Positions 24,325 through 33,902 are shown, numbered from the stretch's first letter. The stretch is DNA of 34,865 bases from Chloroflexota bacterium (GCA_029558955.1 JAKQCW010000215.1:1-34865), one strand, 5' to 3'. Notes: generated by a model not told the origin, from the sequence alone. A program made the numbers and translations.

Positions 24325-24795
24325 GGCGCAGAAGAATTCTTTATCCAAGTCGAGATCAATCTCGGCCGAATCGGCGCGCGACAGTGGATGATTCTCAGTA
24401 CTCCTTGCCGGTACAGCTTTCAGCACACGCGGGTGCGTCGACCAGGAACTTGAAGTGCGCATCGTCTGGAACATGCCTATGACTGAATATGATATCCATG
24501 AATGCCTGAGCACGGCCCCAGCGGTGCGCAGTACACGACAACTGCGTATTAGAGCGGCCCCTATTCAAACGTGTGTCGCGTGCTTTGCTCCACACGTTAC
24601 TCGGCCGCGCCGCTATCAGGCTATCTCGATCTACTGGCAGTTGCTCACATGCTCAAAGAGTTGGCGCATCCCATTGCTGCTGTCTGGCGAAGTCACCGAT
24701 GCGGATCAGACGCATCCGCACAAAGAGGGGGTGTGGGGTACATTGCTGCTATGGCCGGCGGAGAAGCGCGACTCCGCCAGGGAGATACTGGGCGC
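24325..24795. other. 471-base gap with possible glycosyltransferase debris
   Basis: No intact gene is supported. Two overlapping plus frames contain fragments that faintly recall GT4 N-termini: MRIVWNMPMTEYDIHECL from about 24455, and in another frame SGYLDLLAVAHMLKELAHPI from about 24616. They are separated by a frame change and have no convincing downstream partner. The gap lies at the boundary between the lower-G+C block and the G+C-rich glycosyltransferase block. Confidence 0.3.
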
Positions 24796-25995
24796 ATGAC
24801 GCTCGCAATCGTTTCGTCGCACCCCATCCAATACCACGCACCCGTCTACCGCGCGCTGCAAACTGACTTTGGCATTCCCGTAACGGCGATCTACGGCTCA
24901 GATTTCAGCGTTGCAGGGTATCACGATCGTGAGTTTGGCGTCGAGTTTGCCTGGGACACCGACCTGCTCTCCGGCTATAGCAGCGTATTCCTCTCGCAAG
25001 TGGCCAGCGGCGGGGCGCGTTCGGTGGAGGCGGTGACAGCCCAAGGCCTGGCTCAGGCCTTGCGTCAAGCCTCACCTGACGCCCTGCTGCTGATCGGCTA
25101 TTCGCTGCCCTTGTACCGTGCAGCTTTCTGGTACGCCCAACGGCTGCGAGTTCCTGTGCTCTTCCGCGCCGAGACGACCGACCATGCCCACTCACGCGGC
25201 CGGCTCAAGAGAGTGCTGCGTGATCAGGCGCTGCGACGGCTGTACGCGCGTTGTGCGGCGTTGCTCTATATCGGCCGCCATTCCCACGCGCACTACCGGC
25301 GCTTAGGCTGCCCGGAGGGGCGGCTCTACTTCTCGCCCTACTGTGTGAACACCGCTCCTTTCCAGTTGGGGGAGGCCGCCCGCGCCCAGCTTCACAGCAC
25401 AACGCGCGCAGAACTGGACCTGAACAGCGAACATCAGGTCGTACTCTTCTGTGGCAAGCTTTCGGCGCGCAAGGGCCCCGACCTGGCCATCCTGGCTGTC
25501 AAACAACTGCCGCCCGACCTGCGCCAAAGAACCGTCCTGGTCTTTCTGGGCGATGGCGAGATGCGCCCCGCTCTGGAAACCCTGGCCCTTGAGCCGCCTG
25601 CGGTAGCCGTGCGTTTCGCAGGTTTTCAGAACCAACAGATGCTCAGCCGCTTCTACCATGCCGCCGATCTCTTGACGCTGCCAAGCCGCCAAGGTGAAAC
25701 CTGGGGATTGGTGGTCAACGAGGCCTTGCACCACGGCATCCCCGGCGTGGTATCGGACGCGGTCGGCTGCGCCCCTGATCTGATCCAGACAGGAATCACC
25801 GGGGAGGTTTTTCGCAGTGATCAAAGCGACGATCTCTCCCGCGCGCTGCTGCGCGCCATGAGCACACCCAACGACGAAGCCCGCCGGGCGCGCTGCCAGC
25901 AACAGGTGGCGGGATACACGGTGGCCCGCGCGGCCGAGGGCATTGCTCAGGCCTACGCGCATGTCACACAGCATGGGCGAGGGGGGCCGGCATGA
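24796..25995 (+). CDS. GT4-type glycosyltransferase
   Basis: 399 residues. ATG 24796 starts MTLAIVSSHPIQYHAPVYRA, the usual first strand of this GT-B subgroup. The C-terminal Rossmann domain has VVLFCGKLSARKGPDLAI, VLVFLGDGEMRPALE, and the donor-binding E-x7-E region RQGETWGLVVNEALHHG. No signal peptide or membrane span is seen, so it acts in the cytosol or at the membrane face on a lipid-linked acceptor. The donor sugar cannot be predicted. It overlaps the next gene by four bases (ATGA), and the three genes 24796-28768 form a tight high-G+C unit. Confidence 0.85.
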   Translation: MTLAIVSSHPIQYHAPVYRALQTDFGIPVTAIYGSDFSVAGYHDREFGVEFAWDTDLLSGYSSVFLSQVASGGARSVEAVTAQGLAQALRQASPDALLLIGYSLPLYRAAFWYAQRLRVPVLFRAETTDHAHSRGRLKRVLRDQALRRLYARCAALLYIGRHSHAHYRRLGCPEGRLYFSPYCVNTAPFQLGEAARAQLHSTTRAELDLNSEHQVVLFCGKLSARKGPDLAILAVKQLPPDLRQRTVLVFLGDGEMRPALETLALEPPAVAVRFAGFQNQQMLSRFYHAADLLTLPSRQGETWGLVVNEALHHGIPGVVSDAVGCAPDLIQTGITGEVFRSDQSDDLSRALLRAMSTPNDEARRARCQQQVAGYTVARAAEGIAQAYAHVTQHGRGGPA

Positions 25996-27206
25996 CCCCG
26001 GCCAAGGAGAACACTGCCAACACAGACGCCCTGCTGATCGTGGGCAACCCCGCTGTCTTCCACATCGGCGCCCATTTTCGCCGGGCAGCCGAGGATATCT
26101 CGGTTCCGGTTCATCTGTGCGACACGCGGTTGGCGCTTGATGCGCCCTGGCCGGTGGTGCAGTGGAACTGGCGCGTGCTGGGGCATCGCCCCCCCAGGCT
26201 CAACAGCTTCAGCCGCCAGGTTCTCAGCGAATGCCAGACACTGCGGCCGGCCTGGCTCCTGGCCACCGGCATGGCCCCGCTGACGGCTGACACCTTGAGA
26301 CGCCTGCGGGAGCTGAACGTGACATGCCTCAACTATCTGACCGACGATCCCTGGAATCCCGCCCACCGCGCAGGCTGGTTTCTCGACGCCTTGCCCAACT
26401 ACGATCAGGTGTACTCGCCCCGCCGCGCCAACCTGGACGACCTGCGGAAGTTGGGTTGCAGGCAGGTTGACTACCTGCCTTTCGCCTACGCGCCGCATAT
26501 TCACTATCCCGAGAGCGCTGCGCCGGAGGAAAGCGCCCGCTACCAGTGCGATGTGCTCTTCTACGGCGGCGCCGACCAGGACAGAATGCCCTACATAGTC
26601 GCCCTCCTGGAGGCCGGCCTGGCGGTGCATCTCTACGGAGGCTATTGGGAGCGCCACGCGCGCACGCGTCCGCACTTCAAAGGCCATGCTGACCCCACCA
26701 CCCTACGAAAAGCCGTGGCTGGCGCCAAGATCACCCTCTGTCTGGTGCGCCGGGCCAACCGCGATGGCCACGTCATGCGCACCTTCGAAGCGCCGGCCAT
26801 GGGCGGCTGCATGTTGACCGAGGATACGCCTGAACATCGCGCCTTGCTGGGCCCAGACGGCGACGCTGTCGTGTACTTCGACGATCCAGAAGATCTCATG
26901 GTCAAAACCAATTGGTTGCTGGCCAATCCCGAAGAACGCAGTCGTCTGGCTCAGACCGCGCATGTGCACATCACGCAGGGCGCGCATCGCTATACCGATC
27001 GTCTGCGCATGATGTTGCCGGCCAGCGATGAACGCGCCCCCCGCAGCATGGCCGTCGCCGTGAACGCCTTGCTGGACGATCCGGCGCGCGCCCGGCAGAC
27101 GGGCGCCAACGCGGCCAGCGCCTTCGACCAGGAATTCCGCTACGACAGGCAGTTGGCGCCGGTGTTGACTGCGATGACCGGGTTAACCTCAGGAGGCCGA
27201 CCATGA
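25992..27206 (+). CDS. CgeB-like glycosyltransferase
   Basis: 404 residues. DALLIVGNPAVFHIGAHF begins the first domain. LNYLTDDPWNPAHRAGWF, YDQVYSPRRANLDDLRKLG, CDVLFYGGADQDRMPYIVA and RTFEAPAMGGCMLTEDTPEH match the CgeB/spore-protein-like family of GT-B enzymes (Glyco_trans_1_2 type C-terminus). Members add sugars to surface structures. Start and stop codons overlap both neighbours by four bases, so it is translated together with the GT4 and Wzy-like genes. The substrate is unknown. Confidence 0.8.
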   Translation: MTPAKENTANTDALLIVGNPAVFHIGAHFRRAAEDISVPVHLCDTRLALDAPWPVVQWNWRVLGHRPPRLNSFSRQVLSECQTLRPAWLLATGMAPLTADTLRRLRELNVTCLNYLTDDPWNPAHRAGWFLDALPNYDQVYSPRRANLDDLRKLGCRQVDYLPFAYAPHIHYPESAAPEESARYQCDVLFYGGADQDRMPYIVALLEAGLAVHLYGGYWERHARTRPHFKGHADPTTLRKAVAGAKITLCLVRRANRDGHVMRTFEAPAMGGCMLTEDTPEHRALLGPDGDAVVYFDDPEDLMVKTNWLLANPEERSRLAQTAHVHITQGAHRYTDRLRMMLPASDERAPRSMAVAVNALLDDPARARQTGANAASAFDQEFRYDRQLAPVLTAMTGLTSGGRP

Positions 27207-28768
27207 CGATGCCATCTGGAAGCTCCACGACCGCAGCACCCGTTTGGGGACCGGCGCGGCGGCAGCCCCGTCAAGCGTCGCGCGCGCTTGCCATCTATGC
27301 CGCGGCTGTGCTCGCCTACGCCCTGATCTTCGCCTTCTGGCAGGTTGAGCCGCTGCCCTTCGACATCTACGCCCTGGGGGTGCTGATCTTTGCGACCAGC
27401 CTCATGCCGCTGATGATATGGACGACGCGGGACCGGCGAAGCCTGCCCATCTTCGAGTTGATCGTCCTCTCCTATGCCGCGCAGTACAGCATGCCGCTGT
27501 TCACGCAGGCCAACGGCATAGTCATCTTCAGCCAGTTCGTGCCCATCTCCTGGCAAGCGCTGTCTCAGGCGCTGGCGCTGACCCAGGTCGGGCTGGTGGC
27601 CTTCATCGCCGGCTATTATCTCTTCCTGCGCAGCCCCCTGGCTGCCGCCCTGCCGCGCCTGGATCTGCCCTTCACCGAACAGCGCCGGATGACCTACGTC
27701 TACGGCAGCTTTCTTCTGGGGGGTGCAGTCATGCTCCTGAACGCGGCCGGTGTTGGAATACTGCAAACGGCAGCGCTGGGCGCGCTGACAAGCCTGCTGG
27801 CCGGCCAGTTCAACATCGCCCTGATCCTCCTGGCGTATCATCTCTTCGAGCAGCCGCGGGCGCCCCGGAAACAACGCGTCGTGCTCTATGCGGCGCTGCT
27901 TTTCGCCTTTCTGATCGGCCTGAGCAGCGGCATGCTCGAGAACGCCTTCATCCCTCTGGTGGGCGTCTTCGTGGTGCGGTGGCAGGCCCGCAGGCGGCTG
28001 CCCTGGCGTTGGCTGGCGGCGGCGGCAGCCCTGTACGTGGTGCTCAATCCGGCCAAGTTCACCTTCCGCAGCCTGGTTTGGTTCGACGGCGCCAACTACT
28101 CGTTGGGCGACCGCATCGGCCTGTGGTCGGACCTGGCCAGCCAAAGCGCCGGCAACCTGCTGCAGCCGACCTTTGCCAGCGACCGGGAGGACCTGGTGCT
28201 CGGCGCGTTGAGCCGCTTCGACCTGGTTCACAAGTTCGCCTATGTGCGCACCATGACGCCGCAGGTGGTTCCCTACTACCAGGGAAGCACTTACGCCTAC
28301 TTCCTCGTGGCCTGGATCCCGCGCGCGATCTGGCCTGACAAGCCGACGGCCACCGGCGGCGCCAACGACCGCATGGATGTGGACTATCGGCTCAAAGTTG
28401 AGGGCAGCGGTTCCTCCATCGGCATCGGCCTGCTGCCGGAGGCCTACGCCAATTTCGGCGCCGTGGGCGTGCTGCTGGTGATGGTCCTGCAAGGGGCCGT
28501 CCTGGGCATGCTGAGCGCCATGCTCAACGGCAGAAACAGCGACGGCGGCCGGGCGATCTATCTTTCGCTCGGGGTCTATCTGCTCAACGGCATCGGCACG
28601 TCGGCCTCGGTGATGTTCGGGGCGATCTTTCAACAGGTTCTGGCCAGCGCCATCCTTGTGCGTCCCTTCACTTCAGGTTGGCGCACAGTGCCTGAACAGA
28701 TAGCGGAGCCTGTCGAGAGGACTCACAATGCGCAACCGGTTCTCGTATCCCGAATGTCAAACGAATGA
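27203..28768 (+). CDS. wzy: Wzy-like polysaccharide polymerase (integral membrane)
   Basis: 521 residues with about 10-12 hydrophobic segments (for example ALAIYAAAVLAYALIFAFW, MTYVYGSFLLGGAVMLLNA, VVLYAALLFAFLIGLSSG). A large extracytoplasmic loop holds GSTYAYFLVAWIPRAIWPDK, and PRAIWPDKP is common in O-antigen/EPS polymerase-type proteins. Low sequence similarity is normal for Wzy, so the call rests on topology, this motif and the presence of a Wzx. It would join flipped repeat units in the periplasmic or outer space. It overlaps the CgeB-like gene by four bases. Confidence 0.72.
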   Translation: MTMPSGSSTTAAPVWGPARRQPRQASRALAIYAAAVLAYALIFAFWQVEPLPFDIYALGVLIFATSLMPLMIWTTRDRRSLPIFELIVLSYAAQYSMPLFTQANGIVIFSQFVPISWQALSQALALTQVGLVAFIAGYYLFLRSPLAAALPRLDLPFTEQRRMTYVYGSFLLGGAVMLLNAAGVGILQTAALGALTSLLAGQFNIALILLAYHLFEQPRAPRKQRVVLYAALLFAFLIGLSSGMLENAFIPLVGVFVVRWQARRRLPWRWLAAAAALYVVLNPAKFTFRSLVWFDGANYSLGDRIGLWSDLASQSAGNLLQPTFASDREDLVLGALSRFDLVHKFAYVRTMTPQVVPYYQGSTYAYFLVAWIPRAIWPDKPTATGGANDRMDVDYRLKVEGSGSSIGIGLLPEAYANFGAVGVLLVMVLQGAVLGMLSAMLNGRNSDGGRAIYLSLGVYLLNGIGTSASVMFGAIFQQVLASAILVRPFTSGWRTVPEQIAEPVERTHNAQPVLVSRMSNE

Positions 28769-28814
28769 TAAGACCACATGAGCACATTCCAACTCATTTT
28801 CAACAACAACAACC

Positions 28815-30230
28815 ATGATCGTCCATGACACAACCCTTACCACCAAAGAGGTATTGAGATCCCGCGCAACCCTGGTTGGCGGCTTATTGCTCGCTGTGTT
28901 CTCATTAGGGCTCATGTGGATCCTGCTTCCACGCATCGGCGTGAGAGATTCAGATGCACATGCCTATATAGTCGGAGCCTATTCGCTGCAAAGCGGAAAC
29001 GGTTATGTAACCTTGGATGGCACAAAGATTAACCAATGGTGGCCGCCTGGGTACTCACTTCTCTTATCTCTATTTTCGCAACCATTGGTCGCGTCGATGG
29101 TGATCAACTATCTGGCGTTTGGCGGAGCGATCACGCTGCTTTATCTGATCGCCGTTTTTCGCGATTGGGATCGACGGATTGCAATCAGCGCTGCGCTGGC
29201 TATTGGCTTTGGCTTCTTTCGCCAAATTGGAAGCTCGGCGAAACCCGATATTCTAGTTTATTCGGTGTTCTTGTTAGCGCTCTACATCTATCTCGGCGGT
29301 GGCCGCACCCGATCCACCATAAGCTTCCTCCTGTGGAGCCTCTTGATACCATTTAAGCTGGTCGCTGTGGTCTTTACACCTGCGGCCATGGTGGCAGATC
29401 TGCTGACTGCGGGGAAGGAATTGCGGCATAGCCGCCGCTATTGGACGCAATTCGTGGCTGTCGGCTTCGTCTGGCTTGCGTCCATTGGGGGTTTGTTTCT
29501 CTATAACTATTCTACGCTCGGATCAGTCATGGCAGCACATGGCAGAAATGACTTCAACCGCTTCACTGGCGAAGTAGTGCAGTTTATCGTGTCTGTGCCT
29601 CGTTTACTACTAGCTAATTGGTACGGCTCAATCCTCGTTCCTTGGGTATCGGTGCTCTTCTTCTTGCTGTTGGCGGTTGGCCTCGCCTGTCTGGCAAGCC
29701 TGCGACGAGTTCCCCATGCGAGGTTCTTCTTAATATTCGGCACATTGATCTTCGTACTGATATGGTCTTTACAGATTGTAAGCACGTTCGACGCCGATGT
29801 TCGGATCATGGGCTATAGCCTGATTGTTCTCCTCTTTGCTTTTCGCCCAACATCCACTGCTTGGAAACGCTGGGGCATTTATGCGCTAATGACGGTTTGC
29901 ATGGCTGTTCTCAACCTAAGCCTTGTCAACACTTACGGCATCAACGATCCTCGCTATCAGACGATGTCTTATGACCTGCTTGAGGAAGGTTTACCGGAGG
30001 GCAAGATCTATACGAACTCGTTTCATCTGCTGGATGTGCATGTTCGGGTGCTAACACACCCGATCGAGGATCTTAGCCAACTTGAAAACGGCGTCACACT
30101 CCTCTGGGTTGAGCTGCCAAGATACGACGCCATAGCCTCCGTCGTCTGGCCCATGGAGCGCCCAGGCCCGGATTGGTGCGAAATTCGGGAAGTAGAAGGC
30201 GCCATTCTGTTTCAGAAATGCCAGCCGTAA
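28815..30230 (+). CDS. GT-C-fold-like integral membrane glycosyltransferase
   Basis: 471 residues with about 10-11 hydrophobic segments. The first extracytoplasmic loop has RIGVRDSDAHAYI, an acidic pair after the first span as in GT39/ArnT-type enzymes. INQWWPPGYSLLLSLF matches the WPPGYS motif of dolichol/polyprenyl-phosphate-sugar-using glycosyltransferases. A soluble C-terminal part follows. It probably adds a sugar from a polyprenyl-phosphate donor on the outer face. The next gene encodes a DPM1-type synthase that could make this donor. The start has no clear Shine-Dalgarno site and lies behind a CAACAACAACAACC leader. Confidence 0.7.
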   Translation: MIVHDTTLTTKEVLRSRATLVGGLLLAVFSLGLMWILLPRIGVRDSDAHAYIVGAYSLQSGNGYVTLDGTKINQWWPPGYSLLLSLFSQPLVASMVINYLAFGGAITLLYLIAVFRDWDRRIAISAALAIGFGFFRQIGSSAKPDILVYSVFLLALYIYLGGGRTRSTISFLLWSLLIPFKLVAVVFTPAAMVADLLTAGKELRHSRRYWTQFVAVGFVWLASIGGLFLYNYSTLGSVMAAHGRNDFNRFTGEVVQFIVSVPRLLLANWYGSILVPWVSVLFFLLLAVGLACLASLRRVPHARFFLIFGTLIFVLIWSLQIVSTFDADVRIMGYSLIVLLFAFRPTSTAWKRWGIYALMTVCMAVLNLSLVNTYGINDPRYQTMSYDLLEEGLPEGKIYTNSFHLLDVHVRVLTHPIEDLSQLENGVTLLWVELPRYDAIASVVWPMERPGPDWCEIREVEGAILFQKCQP

Positions 30231-30374
30231 GGCATAGGCGTTTGCCGAGGTAGTCGTCATTTATCGGCTCTCGGGTGAGTCAATAACCGATCCCGGAAAT
30301 GAGTGAGCGGATGTTCAGCGCGTGGCGAGGAAGCAAGGACTCATGCGTTGTTTTGTGAAAGGAAAGGAGCTACC

Positions 30375-31133
30375 ATGGACGGCGTCGTAATAATTCCTAC
30401 CTATAATGAGCGAGATAATATCGCAGCTCTCGTGAGGCGGATTCTAGCTTTGCCGCTAAACCTTCATGTAATCGTTATCGATGACAACTCCCCTGACGGG
30501 ACCGGCCATATCATTGAGCAACTGGCAACCGAATACGAAGGAGTATACGCGATTCACAGAGGGAGCAAGTTAGGGCTCGGCTCAGCTTATATTGCTGGAT
30601 TCAAACTTGGACTTGATCTGGGCGCTGAACGCCTGTTGACCATGGATGCCGACTTTTCACACAATCCCGCTTATATTCCAGATCTCATAAATCTGGCTGC
30701 CCATTATCACATCACTATTGGCTCCCGCTACATGGTCGGTGGAGGAGTTGAAAACTGGGGTCTACACCGACGACTGTTGAGTCTGGGAGCAAATGCCATT
30801 GCGCGTCACCTGCTGGGCTTGAATGTCTCTGATTGTACCGCTGGTTTCCGCTGTTATCGCCGTGAGGTGTTGTTGACCATTGATCTTGACCAGATCTTTT
30901 CCAATGGCTACTCCTTCTTGATTGAGATGATATTCGAATGTCAAAGAAAGGGCTTCCTGATTGGTGAGACTCCTATCATTTTCGTTGACCGTGAACAAGG
31001 GGCTTCGAAAATATCGGGGCGTGAAATCTTCAAAGCCATCAATACGGTGTTGCGGCTAGCAACAATTAAGGTGAAACTGAATCTCGATCCAGATGCAATC
31101 GCCTTTCCAGATGAGGCTGACCCTCTTGTCTAG
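30375..31133 (+). CDS. Polyprenol-phosphate sugar synthase (DPM1-like GT2)
   Basis: 252 residues. ATG 30375 is set by the strong AAAGGAG site; an upstream in-frame start at 30303 lacks support. GT2 hallmarks are VVIIPTYNERDNI, IDDNSPDGTG with D36-D37, and TMDADFSHNP with the metal-binding D91-x-D93. GSRYMVGGGVENWGLHR, DCTAGFRCYRR and GYSFLIEM follow and identify the dolichol/polyprenol-phosphate mannose synthase group. There is no C-terminal membrane domain, as in the soluble DPM1 type. The product, polyprenyl-P-mannose or a similar hexose, would feed the GT-C enzyme next door. Confidence 0.88.
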   Translation: MDGVVIIPTYNERDNIAALVRRILALPLNLHVIVIDDNSPDGTGHIIEQLATEYEGVYAIHRGSKLGLGSAYIAGFKLGLDLGAERLLTMDADFSHNPAYIPDLINLAAHYHITIGSRYMVGGGVENWGLHRRLLSLGANAIARHLLGLNVSDCTAGFRCYRREVLLTIDLDQIFSNGYSFLIEMIFECQRKGFLIGETPIIFVDREQGASKISGREIFKAINTVLRLATIKVKLNLDPDAIAFPDEADPLV

Positions 31134-31256
31134 ACCACGAGGTGAGGAAACTACTTTTGTGAAGTCAATTCCAGTTCGTTCTGCTGTTGCCGATCCTGCT
31201 TCTTCTTGATCCTGCCAAAATCCTGTTCGACCAGTTGAAACGTCATCCAAACAGTC

Positions 31257-31385
31257 ATGAAGCCTGAAACCATCTATCTCGTCCCCAACTTGTCAACTCC
31301 TCCCGACGACATCGCGCGTCATTGTCGCCTGGTGTTGCAGGCATCGCCGCAATCGGCCATTGCCATGCTTGCCCGGCATAGATGA
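31257..31385 (+). pseudogene. N-terminal remnant of a GT4 glycosyltransferase
   Basis: A 42-codon frame starts TIYLVPNLSTPPDDIARHCR and LVLQASPQ, then stops at TGA 31383-31385. It aligns with the first 30 residues of the last gene in the window (LFLAPDVFGPPGGIARYCR, LVLRALLQ), sharing PP, IAR and CRLVL at the same spacing. The rest of that gene is missing and another GT4 gene begins 12 bases later, so this is a truncated paralogue. Confidence 0.6.
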
Positions 31386-31397
31386 CAAAGAGTTGAA

Positions 31398-32543
31398 ATG
31401 CAAACGCGACGCATTCTGTACGTTCAGTTCACGAACCCAGCCGCTTACCCACCGTTGGAGCACAGCTCGCAGTTGCTGGCGGACCTGGGTTGGCAAGTTC
31501 TCTTTCTTGGCACCGGCGCGTTTGGTGCTGACAGCCTGAGTTTTCCCATCCACCCTGGGATCGAGGTGCGGCGCATACCCTATCAGAATCGAGGCTGGCG
31601 CCAAAAATTCGCATATATCGCATACATGGTTTGGGTCGTCGGTCACGTTTTGCGCTGGCGCCCAACCTGGATCTATGCATCTGATCTGTTTGCCTGCCCT
31701 GTTGCATGGTTCCTGATCTACTGGCCCGGCCTGCGGGTGATCTACCATGAGCATGACGCTCCCACCTTCACCGAAGCATCGATGTTCATACGTTGGTTAA
31801 TGTGGACTCGGGCGCGCCTCGCGAAGCGAGCCGACTTGTGTGTTATCCCCAGCCAGCAGCGGGCTGAACGGTTTGCGCGTGAGCTGACCCCGTTGCACCC
31901 ACCTGCCGTGGTATGGAATTGTCCCCGGAAGAGTGAAGCCGACGTGTGCCCGGCGAATCCGGACGCCGATGTGATGTGGGTGCTCTACAACGGATCGATT
32001 GTGCCCAGCAGGCTGCCGCTGACGGTCGTGGAAGCCTTGACTCTGCTGCCAGCAGCCGTGCGGCTGCGTGTCGTCGGCTACGAAACCGTGGGCGCTCAAG
32101 GTTATGTGGATCAATTGATGCGTTATGCCGCTGAACTTGGTGTCGCAGACAGGGTGGAACACGTTGGCGCGGTGCCACAGAGACAAAGTCTGATCCAGAT
32201 TGCTGCCAACTGCCATGTGGGACTGTCGCTCTTTCCCGTCAGCGGTTCCGATTTCAACGAGCTGACTATGGTCGGTCCATCCAATAAGCCGTTTGGGTAC
32301 CTGGCATGCGGTCTTCCCCTCCTGGCAAGCGATTTGGCGGAATGGAAGGAGATATTCGTCGAGCCTGGGTACGGCCTAGCCTGTGATCCAGCCGATGCAC
32401 AAAGCATCGCTGCAACGCTCCGATGGTACTGGGATAATCCCGCCAAACGGCGAGCAATGGGCACTGCAGGCCGTGAACGCGTTCTGTCAGCTTGGAACTA
32501 TGAAACTCAAATCATTCCGGTTCTGCAAGCACTTCAATCGTAA
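31398..32543 (+). CDS. GT4-type glycosyltransferase
   Basis: 381 residues. The N-terminal domain starts RRILYVQFTNPAAYPPLEHS and contains WIYASDLFACPVAW and IYHEHDAPTF. The C-terminal domain has VMWVLYNGSIVPSRLPLT, a VEHVGAVPQ linker, ANCHVGLSLFPVSG and NKPFGYLACGLPLLASDL, the donor-binding part of GT-B family 4. Cytosolic; sugar donor and acceptor unknown. It follows the truncated GT remnant by 12 bases and is of intermediate G+C content. Confidence 0.82.
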   Translation: MQTRRILYVQFTNPAAYPPLEHSSQLLADLGWQVLFLGTGAFGADSLSFPIHPGIEVRRIPYQNRGWRQKFAYIAYMVWVVGHVLRWRPTWIYASDLFACPVAWFLIYWPGLRVIYHEHDAPTFTEASMFIRWLMWTRARLAKRADLCVIPSQQRAERFARELTPLHPPAVVWNCPRKSEADVCPANPDADVMWVLYNGSIVPSRLPLTVVEALTLLPAAVRLRVVGYETVGAQGYVDQLMRYAAELGVADRVEHVGAVPQRQSLIQIAANCHVGLSLFPVSGSDFNELTMVGPSNKPFGYLACGLPLLASDLAEWKEIFVEPGYGLACDPADAQSIAATLRWYWDNPAKRRAMGTAGRERVLSAWNYETQIIPVLQALQS

Positions 32544-32655
32544 CATAACAGACACATCCAATCAACTACTATCCAAACATATGATGGCAATTTGCAGATC
32601 CAGAACGTGGACCCATTCCACACATCCGATGGCTTGACCGAAAAGAAGATATGAG
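32544..32655. other. Short gap of lower G+C content, nothing assignable
   Basis: No gene or promoter of convincing quality is seen between the two GT4 genes; the sequence is A+T-rich compared with its neighbours. Confidence 0.3.
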
Positions 32656-32748
32656 ATGGTCAAGCGACCCGTTGACTTGTTTTTCGTACCTTATTCTGTG
32701 TTGGCGAGCCACGAGCCCACGCCAGCTCACGCCAGACGTCTCTCATGA
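32656..32748 (+). CDS. Very short frame overlapping the next GT4 start
   Basis: A 30-codon frame (MVKRPVDLFFVPYSVLASHE and ten more residues) ends in TGA that overlaps the next ATG by the ATGA at 32745-32748. It may be a coupling peptide, a scrap of a lost glycosyltransferase N-terminus or chance. No Shine-Dalgarno site is clear. Confidence 0.25.
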   Translation: MVKRPVDLFFVPYSVLASHEPTPAHARRLS

Positions 32749-33902
32749 AGATATCGATCAGCAGCGCCGGCCAGTTTCACGCCTTTGACTTAGCTCGTCA
32801 AATGGAGTTGCGCGGGCATCTGCAGAAGCTATATACGGCCTATCCTTTGGGCAAGGTCTCGGGCATTCAGCGGAGCAAAGTTGCTTCGTTGCCGTGGCTC
32901 ATGTATGTCCTGAAGGGTTTGGAAAAGGCCCGAGTAACATCACCTGTGGAGTATTTGAACTGGGCAATGATTGCCTCATTCGATAGATGGGTGGCAAACC
33001 GAATGGATCAGTGCGATGTTTTTCATCATTGGTCGTCATGTGGAGTGGCTTCTCAACGCGCGGCAAAGCAACGCTGGAACTCGGCAATTGTATGCGAGCG
33101 TGGCTCCACGCATATTACCTTCCAGAACACAATCCTGGACGAAGAGCATCGTATCTGGAGGATGTCCTATCGCCCTGTCGATTCCAGAATTATCGAGCGT
33201 GAACTTGAAGAGTATGAAGGAGCTGATTGTATCATTGTTCCGTCAAGCTTTGCAGCCCGCACGTTCGTCCAACAAGGCGTTGCACAGGATAAGGTCAAAG
33301 TCGTGCCACTCGGGGTTGATCTGGCTATGTTTCGTCCCGTCCCAAAGGTCGACGATGTATTCCGCATCTTGTATGTTGGCCAAATGAGTCTGCGGAAGGG
33401 CCTGCCGTACATGTTGGAAGCGGTAAGTGGGCTTGGCATTCCAGACTGTGAGTTCTGGCTGATCGGTTCAATGACCAAAGAGGCGGAACCGTTCTTCAAA
33501 CGCTACGACGGCTGTTTCAAATACTTGGGAAGTTTGCCGAGGCGAGAGTTACATCAGTATTATTCACAAGCCTCAGTCCTCATTCTTGCCTCACTGGAAG
33601 AAGGGATGGCAATGGTGCAAGCGCAGGCAATGGCCTGTGGACTACCGGTGATCTCCACGGTGAATTCTGGCGGAGAAGACCTGTTTACCCATGGCGTTGA
33701 GGGCTTCATCGTGCCTATCCGTTCGCCAGAAGCCATTCGAGAGTGGATCGTCTATCTCTACGAGAATCCAGACGTACGCCAGGAAATGGGACAAGCGGCC
33801 ATGAAACGCGTTCAAAGCTTGGGCGGTTGGGACAGCTACGGAGATCAGGTGACAGAGGTGTACCGCGATATTCTTGGGCTGCCATCCTACAACCGATCCT
33901 GA
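32745..33902 (+). CDS. GT4-type glycosyltransferase
   Basis: 385 residues. KISISSAGQFHAFDLARQME and DVFHHWSSCGVASQRAA form the acceptor half. VKVVPLGVDLAMFRPVP, FRILYVGQMSLRKGLPYMLE, and LASLEEGMAMVQAQAMACGLP (with the E-x7-type donor-binding region) and VISTVNSGGEDLF form the donor half. Complete family 4 length. The start overlaps a 30-codon frame. Lower G+C than the gene that follows. The substrate cannot be named, but it probably adds one residue of the repeat unit or a side branch. Confidence 0.87.
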   Translation: MKISISSAGQFHAFDLARQMELRGHLQKLYTAYPLGKVSGIQRSKVASLPWLMYVLKGLEKARVTSPVEYLNWAMIASFDRWVANRMDQCDVFHHWSSCGVASQRAAKQRWNSAIVCERGSTHITFQNTILDEEHRIWRMSYRPVDSRIIERELEEYEGADCIIVPSSFAARTFVQQGVAQDKVKVVPLGVDLAMFRPVPKVDDVFRILYVGQMSLRKGLPYMLEAVSGLGIPDCEFWLIGSMTKEAEPFFKRYDGCFKYLGSLPRRELHQYYSQASVLILASLEEGMAMVQAQAMACGLPVISTVNSGGEDLFTHGVEGFIVPIRSPEAIREWIVYLYENPDVRQEMGQAAMKRVQSLGGWDSYGDQVTEVYRDILGLPSYNRS

